From: Anaerostipes rhamnosivorans
Lineage (GTDB): Bacteria; Bacillota; Clostridia; Lachnospirales; Lachnospiraceae
Reading direction: 5' to 3'
Length of the DNA: 64,000 nt
Assembly: GCF_005280655.1 (NCBI RefSeq)
Contig: NZ_CP040058.1
Span: forward strand, 3,217,001-3,281,000
Shown here: positions 8,715 through 18,083 of the stretch, piece after piece
Numbering within the stretch: the stretch's first letter is position 1
Layout: the number at the start of each line of letters is the position of its first letter
Program-made: the position numbers and the translations under genes
The notes under the pieces: model-generated
The model's database searches: none
What the model saw: the letters and a program-made list of their open reading frames with translations, nothing else
Told to the model about the DNA's origin: nothing

Positions 8715-9404
8715 TATCCCCCTCAATTCTACATTTGGCAGTTTTCCCTTCAGGATATCCGCCAGTTCCTGCATCTCTTCCTTGTCATAAGCCGTAAGCC
8801 CGGAATCCGGCACATTGGAGGATCGTTCAAACGCCTGGAGAAAGTATGGTTCTTTTCCCCTAATCCAGTCTCCGATTTCCAGCATATCCTCTTTTGTATG
8901 CAGTTGTCTCACCACAGTAGTACGAAATTCAAAAGGCAGCTTCCCCTCCATCAGGAATCTGACACTCTCCTCCACCGGCTCTATAGAAAATGCTTCCAGT
9001 CCCGTTGTCAATGCATATTTTCGTTTGGAATTTTTAATATCCATGGCCACATAATCCAATAGCCCCTCACCGGCAAGCTTTCTGAGCCTGTCAGGAAAAC
9101 TACCGTTGGTATCCAGCTTTACCAGATATCCGAGATCTTTGATCTCTCTTAACAGATCCGGAAGTTCCTGATGGATCAGCGGTTCTCCTCCTGAGATACA
9201 GACACCGTCCAGGATCCCCTTCCGTTTCTTTAGAAATGCTGCCAGTTCCTCCCTTGGCAGTCCCCTCTCTTCTGCCGGTAAAGCAATCAGCTCCCCATTG
9301 TGGCAGAATGGACAAAAAAAATTACACCCGCCGGTAAAAACCGTGCAGGCGACTTTTCCTGGATAATCCAGCAGGGTCGATTTTTGCAGTCCCATGATCT
9401 TCAT
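8712..9404 (-). CDS. nrdG: Anaerobic ribonucleotide reductase-activating protein (radical SAM)
   Basis: Generates the glycyl radical of NrdD with a 4Fe-4S cluster and S-adenosylmethionine. The cluster ligands are in CNFFCPFCHN (CX3CX2C) near residue 27, followed by the SAM-binding SGGEP near residue 71. At 230 residues it is longer than the ~155-175 of classical NrdG and resembles the longer clostridial form annotated as anaerobic ribonucleoside-triphosphate reductase activating protein. Its ATG abuts the truA stop codon, so it is translated from the ecf-truA transcript or coupled to it; Shine-Dalgarno GGAG precedes the ATG. A general glycyl-radical activase is the main alternative, but the position next to nrdD supports NrdG. 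Confidence 0.88.
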   Translation of the reverse strand: MKIMGLQKSTLLDYPGKVACTVFTGGCNFFCPFCHNGELIALPAEERGLPREELAAFLKKRKGILDGVCISGGEPLIHQELPDLLREIKDLGYLVKLDTNGSFPDRLRKLAGEGLLDYVAMDIKNSKRKYALTTGLEAFSIEPVEESVRFLMEGKLPFEFRTTVVRQLHTKEDMLEIGDWIRGKEPYFLQAFERSSNVPDSGLTAYDKEEMQELADILKGKLPNVELRGI

Positions 9405-10163
9405 TTAATCTCCATCCTTCTCCTGATCCATATAGCGTATCTTTATCAAGGTAAGACCCTTTGCCGGAGCATTTGGCCCAGCTTTTCCTCTTTTGGGATT
9501 CCCAAATAATTCCCTGATCCACTCCGGTTCTCTCCGCCCTCTTCCGATTGAGATTAACGTACCGGCCATCATCCTCACCATGTTATAAAGGAAACCGTTT
9601 CCTGTCACCCTCATGGTGATATATTGTCCTTCCTGTCTCACTTCACACTCATAAATCGTCCTCACTGTGGTCTTTGTAGGACTTCCCGTGGTCGAAAAGC
9701 TGAGAAAATCATGCTCTCCCAGAAAATACTGAGAAGCCTCGCTCATGCGTTGGAAATCCAACGGTACATACACAAAATGATGATGTCTCGCGGTAACTGG
9801 ATTGTCAAATGCCGCGTTGTAAATAGTGTACTCATAGGTCTTTCGTGTATCCTGATATCTGGGGTGAAAATCACCCGGCACTTCCTCCGATGATTGAATG
9901 ACAACATCATCGGGAAGTCTCTGGTTCAATGCTCTGGCGATCCGCTCTCCCGCGATCTTTGTGTCGGTATCAAACACTGCCACATTGCCAAGGGCATGGA
10001 CTCCCGAGTCAGTGCGGCTGGCGCCGATCACTGTGATCTGCTCATCTAAGAGACTGCTGAGCTTTTCATTGAGTATCCCTTCTATGGTTGCGTCCTTGGG
10101 CTGTATCTGCCATCCGCAGTAATTTGTACCGTCATATGCCACTACTAACTTAATCCGTTTCAT
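9405..10163 (-). CDS. truA: tRNA pseudouridine(38-40) synthase
   Basis: Makes pseudouridine in the anticodon arm of tRNAs. The catalytic Asp lies in ASRTDSGVHALGN; length (252 aa) is normal. It follows ecfT by 15 bp, the usual Firmicute order ecfA1-ecfA2-ecfT-truA, and its stop codon directly abuts the nrdG start. Confidence 0.96.
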   Translation of the reverse strand: MKRIKLVVAYDGTNYCGWQIQPKDATIEGILNEKLSSLLDEQITVIGASRTDSGVHALGNVAVFDTDTKIAGERIARALNQRLPDDVVIQSSEEVPGDFHPRYQDTRKTYEYTIYNAAFDNPVTARHHHFVYVPLDFQRMSEASQYFLGEHDFLSFSTTGSPTKTTVRTIYECEVRQEGQYITMRVTGNGFLYNMVRMMAGTLISIGRGRREPEWIRELFGNPKRGKAGPNAPAKGLTLIKIRYMDQEKDGD

Positions 10164-10178
10164 CTGCCCACCTCACGT

Positions 10179-10991
10179 CTATCTTCCTACCGGGCAGAAA
10201 AATCCAAGGTAAACCATCAGTGCCAGAAATAAAAACAGGTACAGATAAGCCAGCAGATCTCTTCTGCGGTATTGCAAAGGCTTCATCTTTGTACGTCCCT
10301 CTCCGCCATGATAGCATCTGGATTCCATCGCCATTGCCAGGTCATTGGCCCTTCTCACTGCCGCCACAAAGAGAGGCACCACGATAGGCACCATACTCTT
10401 CATCCGATGCAGGAAACTTCCGTTTTTAAAATCCACTCCTCTGGCAGTCTGCGCCTTCATGATCTTGTCTAACTCCTCCGTGAGAATCGGAATAAACCTC
10501 AGGGCAATGGACATCATCATGGCGATTTCGTGCACAGGAACTTTTATAATATTTAAAAACCCCAGAGACTTTTCCAGACCATCTGTCAGCTCGTTGGGTG
10601 TGGTGGTGAAGGTCATAAGGGAAGTGCCCAGCACCAGCATCACCAGTCTTGTACCCAGGTAAACAGCTGTCACAACTCCTTCTTTGGTGATCCTGAAAAT
10701 GCCCAAATGAACGATGGCCTCTCCCGGAATAAAGAAAATATTGATGACCACAGAGAACAGCAGAATTACACCCACTGCCTTCAATCCCCTGACAATAAAG
10801 GAGAGCGGAACTGTGGAGATTCCGATCATCACTGCAAGAAACAGTATGGATGCCGCATAGGTCAGCGGAGATTTTGAGAAAAACAGTGTTACAACATATA
10901 TTAACGTCCCTAAAAGCTTCACCCGCGGATCCAGCCGGTGAAGAATAGAATCTGATCTGTAATATTGTCCTATGGTAATATCTTTAATCAT
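10179..10991 (-). CDS. ecfT: Energy-coupling factor transporter transmembrane protein EcfT
   Basis: Membrane scaffold of the ECF vitamin/micronutrient transporter. It joins the two ATPases to exchangeable S components. Several hydrophobic helices fill residues 25-125 and the C-terminus; the cytosolic coupling helices carry TARGVDF and ESRCYHGG, matching the two Ala-Arg-Gly-type motifs. It overlaps ecfA2 by 8 bp. No S component is encoded nearby, so this is the shared module of a group II ECF system. Confidence 0.95.
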   Translation of the reverse strand: MIKDITIGQYYRSDSILHRLDPRVKLLGTLIYVVTLFFSKSPLTYAASILFLAVMIGISTVPLSFIVRGLKAVGVILLFSVVINIFFIPGEAIVHLGIFRITKEGVVTAVYLGTRLVMLVLGTSLMTFTTTPNELTDGLEKSLGFLNIIKVPVHEIAMMMSIALRFIPILTEELDKIMKAQTARGVDFKNGSFLHRMKSMVPIVVPLFVAAVRRANDLAMAMESRCYHGGEGRTKMKPLQYRRRDLLAYLYLFLFLALMVYLGFFCPVGR

Positions 10992-11847
10992 ATGTTTGTT
11001 CCTTCTTTAATGTTTCTAGGATCGCCGTCTTGGCATCTTCAAGAGTCAGGATCTCTCCCTCAAGAGGGAATCCCTTTTCCTTCAGATCATTGGCCAGATA
11101 ACGGAAAAACGGAACGGACAGCCCCATCTGCTCCAGTTCCTTCTGGTGGGAGAACACCTCTTCCCTGTCACCGTCAAACTCCAGTCGGCCCCGGTTCATG
11201 ACGATCATCCGATCCACATAGGATGCGATATCTTCCATGCTGTGAGACACAAGGATGATCGTGATGCCCTGCTCCTGATTCAGACGCTTCAGAAGATTTA
11301 ACAGATGCACTCTTCCTTCCGGATCCAGACCTGCAGTGGGTTCATCCAGAATGAAGTATTTCGGCTTCATAGCCAGGATACCGGCAATGGCAGCTCTTCT
11401 CTTCTGCCCTCCGGAAAGCTCGAAAGGAGACTTCTCAAACAGCTCTTCTGCCACTCCCACATCTCTGAGCGCCTCTTTTGCAGCCTGCAGCGCCTCTTCT
11501 TTGGAAGCCCCAAAGTTCATAGGACCGAAACACACGTCCTCCAGTATGGTCGTCTCAAACAGCTGATGCTCCGGGTACTGGAAGCAGAGACCCACCTGGC
11601 CGCGGAGGCTTTTGATATCATAGTCCTGGGCATGGATATTCTCCCCCTCAAAATAGACATGTCCCTTTGTAGGTTCCATCAAGCCGTTCAGATGCTGGAT
11701 CAGGGTAGACTTCCCCGATCCGGTATGGCCGATAATCCCAATAAATTCTCCCTCTCCGATCTCTAGATCCACATCAATCAGGGCAGGCTTTTTTAAATCG
11801 GAATTATCTTCATATATATAACTTACTTTTTCTAAACTAATTGACAT
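10984..11847 (-). CDS. ecfA2: Energy-coupling factor transporter ATP-binding protein EcfA2
   Basis: ABC ATPase of the ECF module, 287 residues. Walker A GHTGSGKST near residue 37, signature LSGGQKRRAAIAGI and Walker B FILDEPTAGLDPEGR are intact. Overlaps ecfA1 by 16 bp and ecfT by 8 bp, showing tight translational coupling. Confidence 0.95.
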   Translation of the reverse strand: MSISLEKVSYIYEDNSDLKKPALIDVDLEIGEGEFIGIIGHTGSGKSTLIQHLNGLMEPTKGHVYFEGENIHAQDYDIKSLRGQVGLCFQYPEHQLFETTILEDVCFGPMNFGASKEEALQAAKEALRDVGVAEELFEKSPFELSGGQKRRAAIAGILAMKPKYFILDEPTAGLDPEGRVHLLNLLKRLNQEQGITIILVSHSMEDIASYVDRMIVMNRGRLEFDGDREEVFSHQKELEQMGLSVPFFRYLANDLKEKGFPLEGEILTLEDAKTAILETLKKEQTYD

Positions 11848-12683
11848 AACTCTTCCACCAGTTCTTCCCTTGTCGTTATCGTATCAGAAAGCCTGATTCC
11901 TTCCTTCTTGAGCTCATAGGCAAGCTCTGAGGCAAACGGCACTTCCAATCCGTATTCCTTGAGCTGCTTCACATGGGCAAAGACTTCCTTCGGTGTTCCG
12001 TTCATGACTACCTTTCCCTGATCCATAACAAACACCTTATCAGCCATCAGGACTTCTTCCATATCATGCGTAATCAAAATGATCGTGATCTCTTTCTGCT
12101 CATTAAGCTCTCTGGCCAGAGACAGCACATCCCGTCTCCCCTTGGGGTCCAGCATCGCCGTGGGCTCGTCCAGCACAATACACTCCGGCTCCATAGCCAT
12201 GATGCCGGCAATAGCCACCCGCTGTTTCTGTCCCCCGGATAAATGGTTGGGGCTGGCGCTTTTATAGGCTGTCATCCCAACTCCCTCCAGGGCTCCCGCC
12301 ACACGTTTCCATATGTCTCTTGTGGGCACCCCGATATTCTCCGGGCCAAAGGCCACATCCTCCTCCACCACAGAACCGACAATCTGGTTATCCGGGTTCT
12401 GGAATACAATACCTGCACTTTGGCGGATTCTAAGGATCTGCTTTGGATCTCTCGTATCCATACCTTTCAGATATACGGTACCGGATGTGGGCTGAAGCAG
12501 TCCGTTGATGTGCTTCGCCAGGGACGATTTCCCTGATCCATTGTGTCCAAGGATCGCAATGAATTCACCCTTTTCCACTGTCAGATCCACTCCGTCCACA
12601 GCGTTGACTGTCTGATTCTCTTCTTCCTTCTCCCCATATGTTATATATTGATGAATTAAATCTCTAATCTGTAATATTGACAT
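11832..12683 (-). CDS. ecfA1: Energy-coupling factor transporter ATP-binding protein EcfA1
   Basis: Partner ABC ATPase, about 283 residues. Walker A GHNGSGKSS, signature LSGGQKQRVAIAGI, Walker B IVLDEPTAMLDPKGR. An open frame extends to 12737, but the ATG at 12683 has AAAGGAGAA just upstream and gives the family N-terminus MSILQIRDLIHQY, so I use it. The normal neighbour rplQ is separated from ecfA1 here by a surface protein gene on the other strand. Confidence 0.95.
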   Translation of the reverse strand: MSILQIRDLIHQYITYGEKEEENQTVNAVDGVDLTVEKGEFIAILGHNGSGKSSLAKHINGLLQPTSGTVYLKGMDTRDPKQILRIRQSAGIVFQNPDNQIVGSVVEEDVAFGPENIGVPTRDIWKRVAGALEGVGMTAYKSASPNHLSGGQKQRVAIAGIMAMEPECIVLDEPTAMLDPKGRRDVLSLARELNEQKEITIILITHDMEEVLMADKVFVMDQGKVVMNGTPKEVFAHVKQLKEYGLEVPFASELAYELKKEGIRLSDTITTREELVEELCQLV

Positions 12684-12708
12684 TGGTTTCTCCTTTGGCA
12701 TATGCTCC

Positions 12709-12737
12709 ATTATATCAATAAAATGCACTGGAAACAA
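12709..12737 (-). promoter_or_regulatory. Promoter for ecfA1
   Basis: TTGTTT (12737-12732), 17-bp spacer, TATAAT (12714-12709) on the minus strand, 26 bp from the chosen start codon. It is divergent from the promoter at 12748. Confidence 0.6.
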
Positions 12738-12747
12738 TAGGTATTCA

Positions 12748-12776
12748 TTGACATTACGGCAGCGAAATCATATACT
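12748..12776 (+). promoter_or_regulatory. Promoter of the riboswitch-controlled surface protein gene
   Basis: TTGACA (12748-12753), 17-bp spacer, TATACT (12771-12776). Transcription would start near 12783, about 30 nt before the riboswitch aptamer. Confidence 0.75.
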
Positions 12777-12813
12777 GGATATATAAACAAGAACCGCGGG
12801 GAGCGGCCTTTAT

Positions 12814-12896
12814 AAATGGGCAAAACCGGGGAAATCCGGTGACGCAAAGCCAAGGGCCTAAACCATGTTATGGTATGGCAGCCGGTTGCTCCATTT
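12814..12896 (+). ncRNA. Cyclic di-GMP-I (GEMM) riboswitch
   Basis: The aptamer core is readable: GGGCAAAACC, a GAAA-capped P2 helix (ACCGG/CCGGT), then GACGCAAAGCC and GGGCCTAAACC, then a second stem ending in GCCGGTTGCTCC. P1 is closed by AAATGG (12814-12819) with CCATTT (12891-12896). These conserved blocks and the GNRA tetraloop P2 are diagnostic of GEMM-I. Two hairpins follow before the coding region (12952-12975 and 13007-13036), so control is probably by transcription termination. Confidence 0.9.
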
Positions 12897-12951
12897 TACC
12901 TACAGGACATCATGATCTATTTGATCTGACAGTTCTATCAATGGATCTTAT

Positions 12952-12975
12952 ACTGCACTTTTTATGTGCAGTTTA
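12952..12975 (+). promoter_or_regulatory. Leader hairpin downstream of the riboswitch
   Basis: ACTGCAC (12952-12958) pairs with GTGCAGT (12966-12972), followed by TTATCTT. A weak hairpin that may take part in the expression platform. Confidence 0.4.
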
Positions 12976-13006
12976 TCTTACGTTGTATATTTTAAAGATA
13001 AAATAG

Positions 13007-13036
13007 ACTCCGGCAGTATTCTGCCGGAGTTTTTTT
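13007..13036 (+). terminator. Intrinsic terminator in the leader of the surface protein gene
   Basis: Ten-bp arms ACTCCGGCAG/CTGCCGGAGT around a 4-base loop followed by a run of Ts (to 13036), 62 bp before the start codon. Its position after the c-di-GMP aptamer suggests it is the off state of the riboswitch. Confidence 0.85.
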
Positions 13037-13097
13037 CGTCAGCATGTAGTTTTTGTTTAATTAAAAGATCATAAGGGGCATTTAAGGGGGAATCACT

Positions 13098-15791
13098 ATG
13101 AAGAGATGGAAAAGACACACCATTGTGCTGGCGGCTACGCTTTTGGCATTTATTGTGGCAACACTCGGCAATCTAAGTTACGCAGCCGATGAAACAAAGG
13201 AGAATAAAGAGGCGGCTCAGGCCTCCGCAGTATCAGAGACACAGAACAAAACCACCGAAGAGGCAGCTTCAAACACACAGCCGCCGACACAAGCTCCAAC
13301 CACTGACGCAGTGTCTGAGACGGAACAGACCACTGAAGCATCCTCAACAGAACAGCTGGTACCGGAACAAAGCGATCCGTCTTCTGTCACCGCAGCCGGC
13401 AGTACATCCACGGGCAGGTCTACGGAGAAAACGAAAAAAACTGTCTCCGATGAGAATTCAGGTATACTGATCGAGGGCTCAAATCTGTATGCTCAGGGGA
13501 CACCTATTGTAATAAAGAAAGACTCTGACGGCAAAGCATATGTATTTGACTCAAAAGGGCAAACCCGGCTGTCTGAAACTCCGGTGACCTCTGGCTTTTC
13601 AATCTATGGCGGCGGAAAGAATAAAACTGTGAAGTCCAATGTCAGCATCGTCATTCAGAATGTTCAGGTATCCTCCGTATATGGCGGTGGTTACTCTGAC
13701 GGCACCGGTCCTGCGGATGTCACCGGAAATGTTCTCATCACAATAAGCGGTACCGTAAACGCTTCCAAAGTCTACGGGGGAGGTTATGCCATGGCTTCCA
13801 AAGGCAGCGCAAGCGCCAATGTATCTGGCTCTGTCACAGTTGATATTCCATCTGTGCCGTCTGGAAACCACGGAAATCTTTACGGAGGCGGATATGCATA
13901 CACCACAAATTCCTACAGCGCTTCGGCCAACACCGGCTCTGTCAGCTTCAGCGTAACCGGACGAACCTACTCTCTGCGTGGCGGAGGATCTGCCACATCA
14001 AAGGACTCAGGTTCTGCAACTGCTGACGTTTCTGGATCGATTTCCTGTACGCTTAAAAACGTTGACATACGTGAAGTCTATGCAGGCGGGTATGCGGACG
14101 GTGCCAAGGCCCGCGCAAAGGCAGGTTCCACAACTACGGCCTTCCAGGGCCAGGGTAATGAAGTGATGATTTTCCAGGGTGCCGGCAATGCAAGCAACAG
14201 TGCGTGTGCCGACGTTACAGGAAGTGTCAGCGCCGTCATGTCCGGCTGTTCCAATATTTATGGTTATGTGACATCCGGCGGAACCTCATACAGCGGGGGC
14301 TCTGCGGATGTATACGGCTCTGTCTCCCTGACCGTGACCGGCTCTGTCTCCCCGGTAGATGAGCAATGGGGCAATCTCGTGGCTGCCGCCTTTAACGGAG
14401 GAGGTTCCGCCAACGGTTCCGGCTCCCATGCGGATGTTAAGGGTTCAAGCTCCGTTACCATGAAGGACAGCAGCATTGTGGGAACGATCATTGGAGGAGG
14501 CGGGTCAAGTCAGGGTGGGTCCGCCAAAGTCACCCAGACATCAATCTCCCTCTCCAATGTGAAAGGATGTGAGTATAAAGGTACCATGTATTACGGAGAT
14601 TATATCGCGGGCGGTGAAACCGATGACGCAGACGCTAAAGACCTTGCAGCATCCGAGAAAAGTACCGTGACAGTCTCAGAGAGCAAGGTTGAGTTCTTAT
14701 GGGGAGGCCTTCTTATGAAAGGGGAATCACTATCCTCCAATACGGACTCCGAACTGATCCTCAAAGATAATACGTCCTCATTTGACGGAATTGCTAATTT
14801 CAATACATTGAATATAAAACATACACTGAATCTATCCTCCTTTGAACCAAAATCTCAAACAAAGCCTACTGCATTAAAGACATCCGGCCTGGACGTAGGA
14901 GATACAGCTGTGGCCTTCAATGGCTCCGGCGCAAAAGAAAACTGGTTTACCTTAAAAAACGGAAAACTTAAGTATCAGTCTGATTCCGAATCTGCAACCT
15001 GGAACATCGCTTCCTTTGGAACTGCTTCCGGTTCAATTAATGTTGATAAGACTCCCGAAGTACCCGATATGACTATAGAAAATAATATAGCCGATGAACT
15101 CCTTACTGAAGAAGATAGCCAAAAGATTGCCGACGGAAGTACTGTAGAAATTATTTTAAAATCGGAGCCTGTATCCTCCCCCTCCAAAAAGATAGAGGAT
15201 CTGCTGAATAAGGAGCTGAAGCGTACTTCCGCCCAGCAGGCTATGCTCCTGGATATCAATCTCCTGAAAGTAACGGACGGCACGGAAGAAAAAATCCCCA
15301 CAGTGGGAACCCCGCTTATGCTTACCTTTGACGTGCCGGAGGAATACCAAAGGGAAGGCCGGGAATACCTTGTAATCCGGCTTCATCAACGGGAAGACGG
15401 TACTTATGAGACTGACACTTTAAAAGACTTAAACCCCGATCCTGACAAGGTTACAATTGAGACTGACCGGTTTTCTATATACTCTCTGGATTACAAAGAT
15501 ACACAGGATTCCTCAGACACAACAACAGAACAAAATACTGAGAATTCTTCTACTGGAGAAAACATGACCACTTCCAAACAGAAGCAGACATCCATAGGCA
15601 GGCGGAGTACCTCATCCAAAGCCACGGTCTCTAAGAAAGAAACTTCAGCTCCAGAACACAGCAACGCTGTTTCCTATAAGAAAACAGCGTCCACTGGAGA
15701 CCACAGAGATGATCTATCATCCCTTTTCATGGTGCTCTCAGGAAGTCTGATCTGTTCCGGAGTACTTCTTACAAGACGTTTGAAAAGATAA
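13098..15791 (+). CDS. Large secreted repeat protein with C-terminal cell-wall sorting-like signal
   Basis: I do not recognise a named family for the whole protein (897 aa). It starts with a signal peptide (residues 1-30, cleavage near LSYA) and a Thr/Glu/Gln-rich linker to about 115. Residues ~165-480 contain a degenerate repeat of YGGG(Y/S) turns alternating with ADVTGSVSV-like strands, for example VYGGGYSDG and VYAGGYADG, compatible with a beta-solenoid. A globular segment with PTVGTPLMLTFDVPEEY lies near 730-800. A Ser/Thr-rich stretch and the tail TASTGDHRDD, a hydrophobic helix and RRLKR complete it. The tail has the layout of an LPXTG signal but with an ASTGD core. The upstream c-di-GMP-I riboswitch suggests an adhesin or matrix protein. 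Confidence 0.8.
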   Translation: MKRWKRHTIVLAATLLAFIVATLGNLSYAADETKENKEAAQASAVSETQNKTTEEAASNTQPPTQAPTTDAVSETEQTTEASSTEQLVPEQSDPSSVTAAGSTSTGRSTEKTKKTVSDENSGILIEGSNLYAQGTPIVIKKDSDGKAYVFDSKGQTRLSETPVTSGFSIYGGGKNKTVKSNVSIVIQNVQVSSVYGGGYSDGTGPADVTGNVLITISGTVNASKVYGGGYAMASKGSASANVSGSVTVDIPSVPSGNHGNLYGGGYAYTTNSYSASANTGSVSFSVTGRTYSLRGGGSATSKDSGSATADVSGSISCTLKNVDIREVYAGGYADGAKARAKAGSTTTAFQGQGNEVMIFQGAGNASNSACADVTGSVSAVMSGCSNIYGYVTSGGTSYSGGSADVYGSVSLTVTGSVSPVDEQWGNLVAAAFNGGGSANGSGSHADVKGSSSVTMKDSSIVGTIIGGGGSSQGGSAKVTQTSISLSNVKGCEYKGTMYYGDYIAGGETDDADAKDLAASEKSTVTVSESKVEFLWGGLLMKGESLSSNTDSELILKDNTSSFDGIANFNTLNIKHTLNLSSFEPKSQTKPTALKTSGLDVGDTAVAFNGSGAKENWFTLKNGKLKYQSDSESATWNIASFGTASGSINVDKTPEVPDMTIENNIADELLTEEDSQKIADGSTVEIILKSEPVSSPSKKIEDLLNKELKRTSAQQAMLLDINLLKVTDGTEEKIPTVGTPLMLTFDVPEEYQREGREYLVIRLHQREDGTYETDTLKDLNPDPDKVTIETDRFSIYSLDYKDTQDSSDTTTEQNTENSSTGENMTTSKQKQTSIGRRSTSSKATVSKKETSAPEHSNAVSYKKTASTGDHRDDLSSLFMVLSGSLICSGVLLTRRLKR

Positions 15792-15814
15792 TTTAATTTC
15801 ATAATATGTACAAT

Positions 15815-15848
15815 AAAAAAGTAGCAGAAACGAATTCTGCTACTTTTT
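15815..15848. terminator. Bidirectional terminator between the surface protein gene and rplQ
   Basis: Fourteen-bp arms AAAAAGTAGCAGAA/TTCTGCTACTTTTT give T runs on both strands. It ends the plus-strand surface protein transcript and the minus-strand ribosomal transcript after rplQ. Confidence 0.85.
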
Positions 15849-15860
15849 ATATATCTGATC

Positions 15861-16397
15861 TTAAACTAATTCAATTAATACTTCTAAAGCACCGTCACCT
15901 TTACGCTGCGCGATCTTGACGATCCTTGTGTATCCACCGTTTCTGTCTGCATACTTTGGTGCATACTCGTTGAATAACTTTTCTGTCAGATCAACATTCT
16001 TAGTGTTAGCTTTTTTTCCTGCAAGTTCTGTCGGAACTTCTTTCACCGGATATAATACCTTTAACATCTGTCTTCTTGCATGAAGGCGGGAAGGCATATC
16101 CTTTGTGATCTCCTTCTTTACTGTCTCATATACAGTAACTTTCTTTCCGTCTACAACTTCTTTGACACGTTTTCCATCACTGTCTTTCTTTGCCACTTTA
16201 GCATCGACAGTAACTGTCTCAAAGTTATCTTTTTCTCTGACTGCCATAGCGATCAGTTTTTCAGCGATCTTGCGGATCTCTTTTGCTTTTGCCTCTGTTG
16301 TAACGATCTTTCCTCTATATAAAAGATCTGTTACCTGTGAACGCAATAATGCTTTTCTCTGGGAAGAAGTTCTTCCTAATTTTCTATACTTTGCCAT
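15861..16397 (-). CDS. rplQ: 50S ribosomal protein L17
   Basis: Large-subunit protein near the exit tunnel. The N-terminus ([19 protein letters not shown]) and the C-terminal GGYTRIVKI block are typical. At 178 residues it is longer than the common 115-130, because of an acidic/lysine-rich insertion at about residues 58-100 ([18 protein letters not shown]...). Last gene of the alpha operon, after rpoA. Confidence 0.97.
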   Translation of the reverse strand: MAKYRKLGRTSSQRKALLRSQVTDLLYRGKIVTTEAKAKEIRKIAEKLIAMAVREKDNFETVTVDAKVAKKDSDGKRVKEVVDGKKVTVYETVKKEITKDMPSRLHARRQMLKVLYPVKEVPTELAGKKANTKNVDLTEKLFNEYAPKYADRNGGYTRIVKIAQRKGDGALEVLIELV

Positions 16398-16469
16398 TGT
16401 AATGACCTCCTGTGATTTTTCGCCATGCTTACTTCATACCTTCAGCCTAGGCGGGTCTTTTTGTATCTT

Positions 16470-17426
16470 TTACTCGTCCCCTGAATTCAGTGCCAATCCA
16501 AGTTCATTTAATTTTGCAAGAACTTCTTCTAATGACTTGCGGCCCAGGTTTCGGACTTTCATCATATCCTCTGAAGTCTTGTTGGTCAGTTCTTCTACTG
16601 TATTGATGCCCGCTCTCTTTAAGCAGTTGTAAGAACGAACGGATAATTCCAGTTCGTCAATGCTCATCTCCAGAACCTTTTCTTTTTCGTCGTCTTCCTT
16701 TTCTACCATAACTTCAGCAGTCTTGGCATTCTCAGAGAGATCAACAAACAGGTTCAGGTGTTCGCACAATACTTTTGCAGCGAGGCTGACCGCCTCGTCC
16801 GGTGAAAGTGTTCCGTTTGTAAAGACATCCAAAGTAAGCTTATCATAATCTGTCACCTGTCCTACACGGGTGTTCTCCACCTTCAAGTTCACACGTTCTA
16901 CCGGTGTATAGATTGCATCTACAGCGATCTCATCAATAGAATTGCCGTCCTTGTCTGCTTTGTCAGCACCGACATAACCACGGCCCTTTGTGATCGTAAG
17001 TTCCATATCCAGATGTGCATCATCTCCGCTTAATGTAGCGATGACCATATCAGGATTTAAGATCTCGATATCACTGTCAGCCTTGATGTCACCGGCAGTT
17101 ACGACACCGCTTCCAGAGCATTCAATAAAGGCCTGTTTTGGTTCGTCTGTTGAACTGTTATTCTTAATCGCCAGGGACTTGATATTCATGATGATCTCAG
17201 GGACATCCTCTTTCACTCCCGGGACTGAACTGAACTCATGCAGTACACCCTTAATCTTTACGGCACTGACTGCAGCGCCCGGCAGGGATGAGAGCATGAT
17301 CCTTCTCAAAGAATTCCCGAGCGTCGTTCCGTAGCCGCGCACTAACGGCTCGACTACAAAACGCCCAAAGCGGTTATCTTCAGAAATCTCACTAATCTCA
17401 ATATTTGGCTTTTCAAATTCAAACAT
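16470..17426 (-). CDS. rpoA: DNA-directed RNA polymerase subunit alpha
   Basis: Assembly platform of RNA polymerase. The N-terminal dimerisation domain covers about residues 1-230 ([18 protein letters not shown] is conserved). After an acidic linker, the C-terminal domain (about 245-315) contains [14 protein letters not shown] and [11 protein letters not shown], which contact UP elements and activators. Length 318 is normal. Lies between rpsD and rplQ. Confidence 0.98.
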   Translation of the reverse strand: MFEFEKPNIEISEISEDNRFGRFVVEPLVRGYGTTLGNSLRRIMLSSLPGAAVSAVKIKGVLHEFSSVPGVKEDVPEIIMNIKSLAIKNNSSTDEPKQAFIECSGSGVVTAGDIKADSDIEILNPDMVIATLSGDDAHLDMELTITKGRGYVGADKADKDGNSIDEIAVDAIYTPVERVNLKVENTRVGQVTDYDKLTLDVFTNGTLSPDEAVSLAAKVLCEHLNLFVDLSENAKTAEVMVEKEDDEKEKVLEMSIDELELSVRSYNCLKRAGINTVEELTNKTSEDMMKVRNLGRKSLEEVLAKLNELGLALNSGDE

Positions 17427-17471
17427 TTAAGCCCTCCTTCTGGGTTAGGAATTTGTTGAGGGTTATTACGA

Positions 17472-18065
17472 TTATTTAGAATATAACTCGACGATCAGAG
17501 TCTCATTTACAGGAACGTCGATTTCTTCTCTTGTAGGAATTTCCTTAACAGTTCCGCTTAATGCTTCCTGATTTGCTTCTAACCAAGAAGGAACCATTCT
17601 TCCGCCTGTGACTTCTAAGATTTCTTTGTATCTAGGAGAAGTTTTGTGATTTTCTTTGATCTCGATCACATCACCTACAGATACTTTGTAAGAAGGGATG
17701 TTCACAGTTTTGCCGTTTACAAGCACATGCTTGTGGTCAACGATCTGTCTGCATTCTTTTCTTGTTCTTCCAAATCCGAGACGGAATAATACATTGTCAA
17801 GTCTCAGTTCCAGAAGAGTCATAAGGTTAACACCTGTCTGACCTTTCATCTTCTCTGCTTTTGCATAGTAATTTCTAAACGGTTTTTCTAATACACCGTA
17901 GATAAACTTCGCTTTCTGTTTTTCACGAAGCTGAAGTCCGTACTCACTTTTTTTTCTATTTCCTCTTGTTGAGGTTCTGTTAGACTTTTTGTCGATTCCT
18001 AAGAATACAGGATCGAGGCCTAAGGATCTACATCTTTTTAAGACTGGAGTTCTATCTATTGCCAT
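17472..18065 (-). CDS. rpsD: 30S ribosomal protein S4
   Basis: Primary 16S rRNA-binding assembly protein. The S4 RNA-binding domain is at about residues 88-150 (LRLDNVLFRLGFGRTRKE). The N-terminal CX2C zinc ribbon of some homologues is absent. Its position inside the alpha operon, between rpsK and rpoA, is one of the two arrangements seen in Firmicutes; Bacillus has rpsD elsewhere. Confidence 0.97.
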   Translation of the reverse strand: MAIDRTPVLKRCRSLGLDPVFLGIDKKSNRTSTRGNRKKSEYGLQLREKQKAKFIYGVLEKPFRNYYAKAEKMKGQTGVNLMTLLELRLDNVLFRLGFGRTRKECRQIVDHKHVLVNGKTVNIPSYKVSVGDVIEIKENHKTSPRYKEILEVTGGRMVPSWLEANQEALSGTVKEIPTREEIDVPVNETLIVELYSK

Positions 18066-18083
18066 CTTTCAAATTCCTCCTAA

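Noticed and set aside
13600..14540. Repeats in the surface protein gene as a DNA repeat array
   Set aside because: They are amino-acid level repeats with degenerate codons, not a DNA array or tandem satellite.
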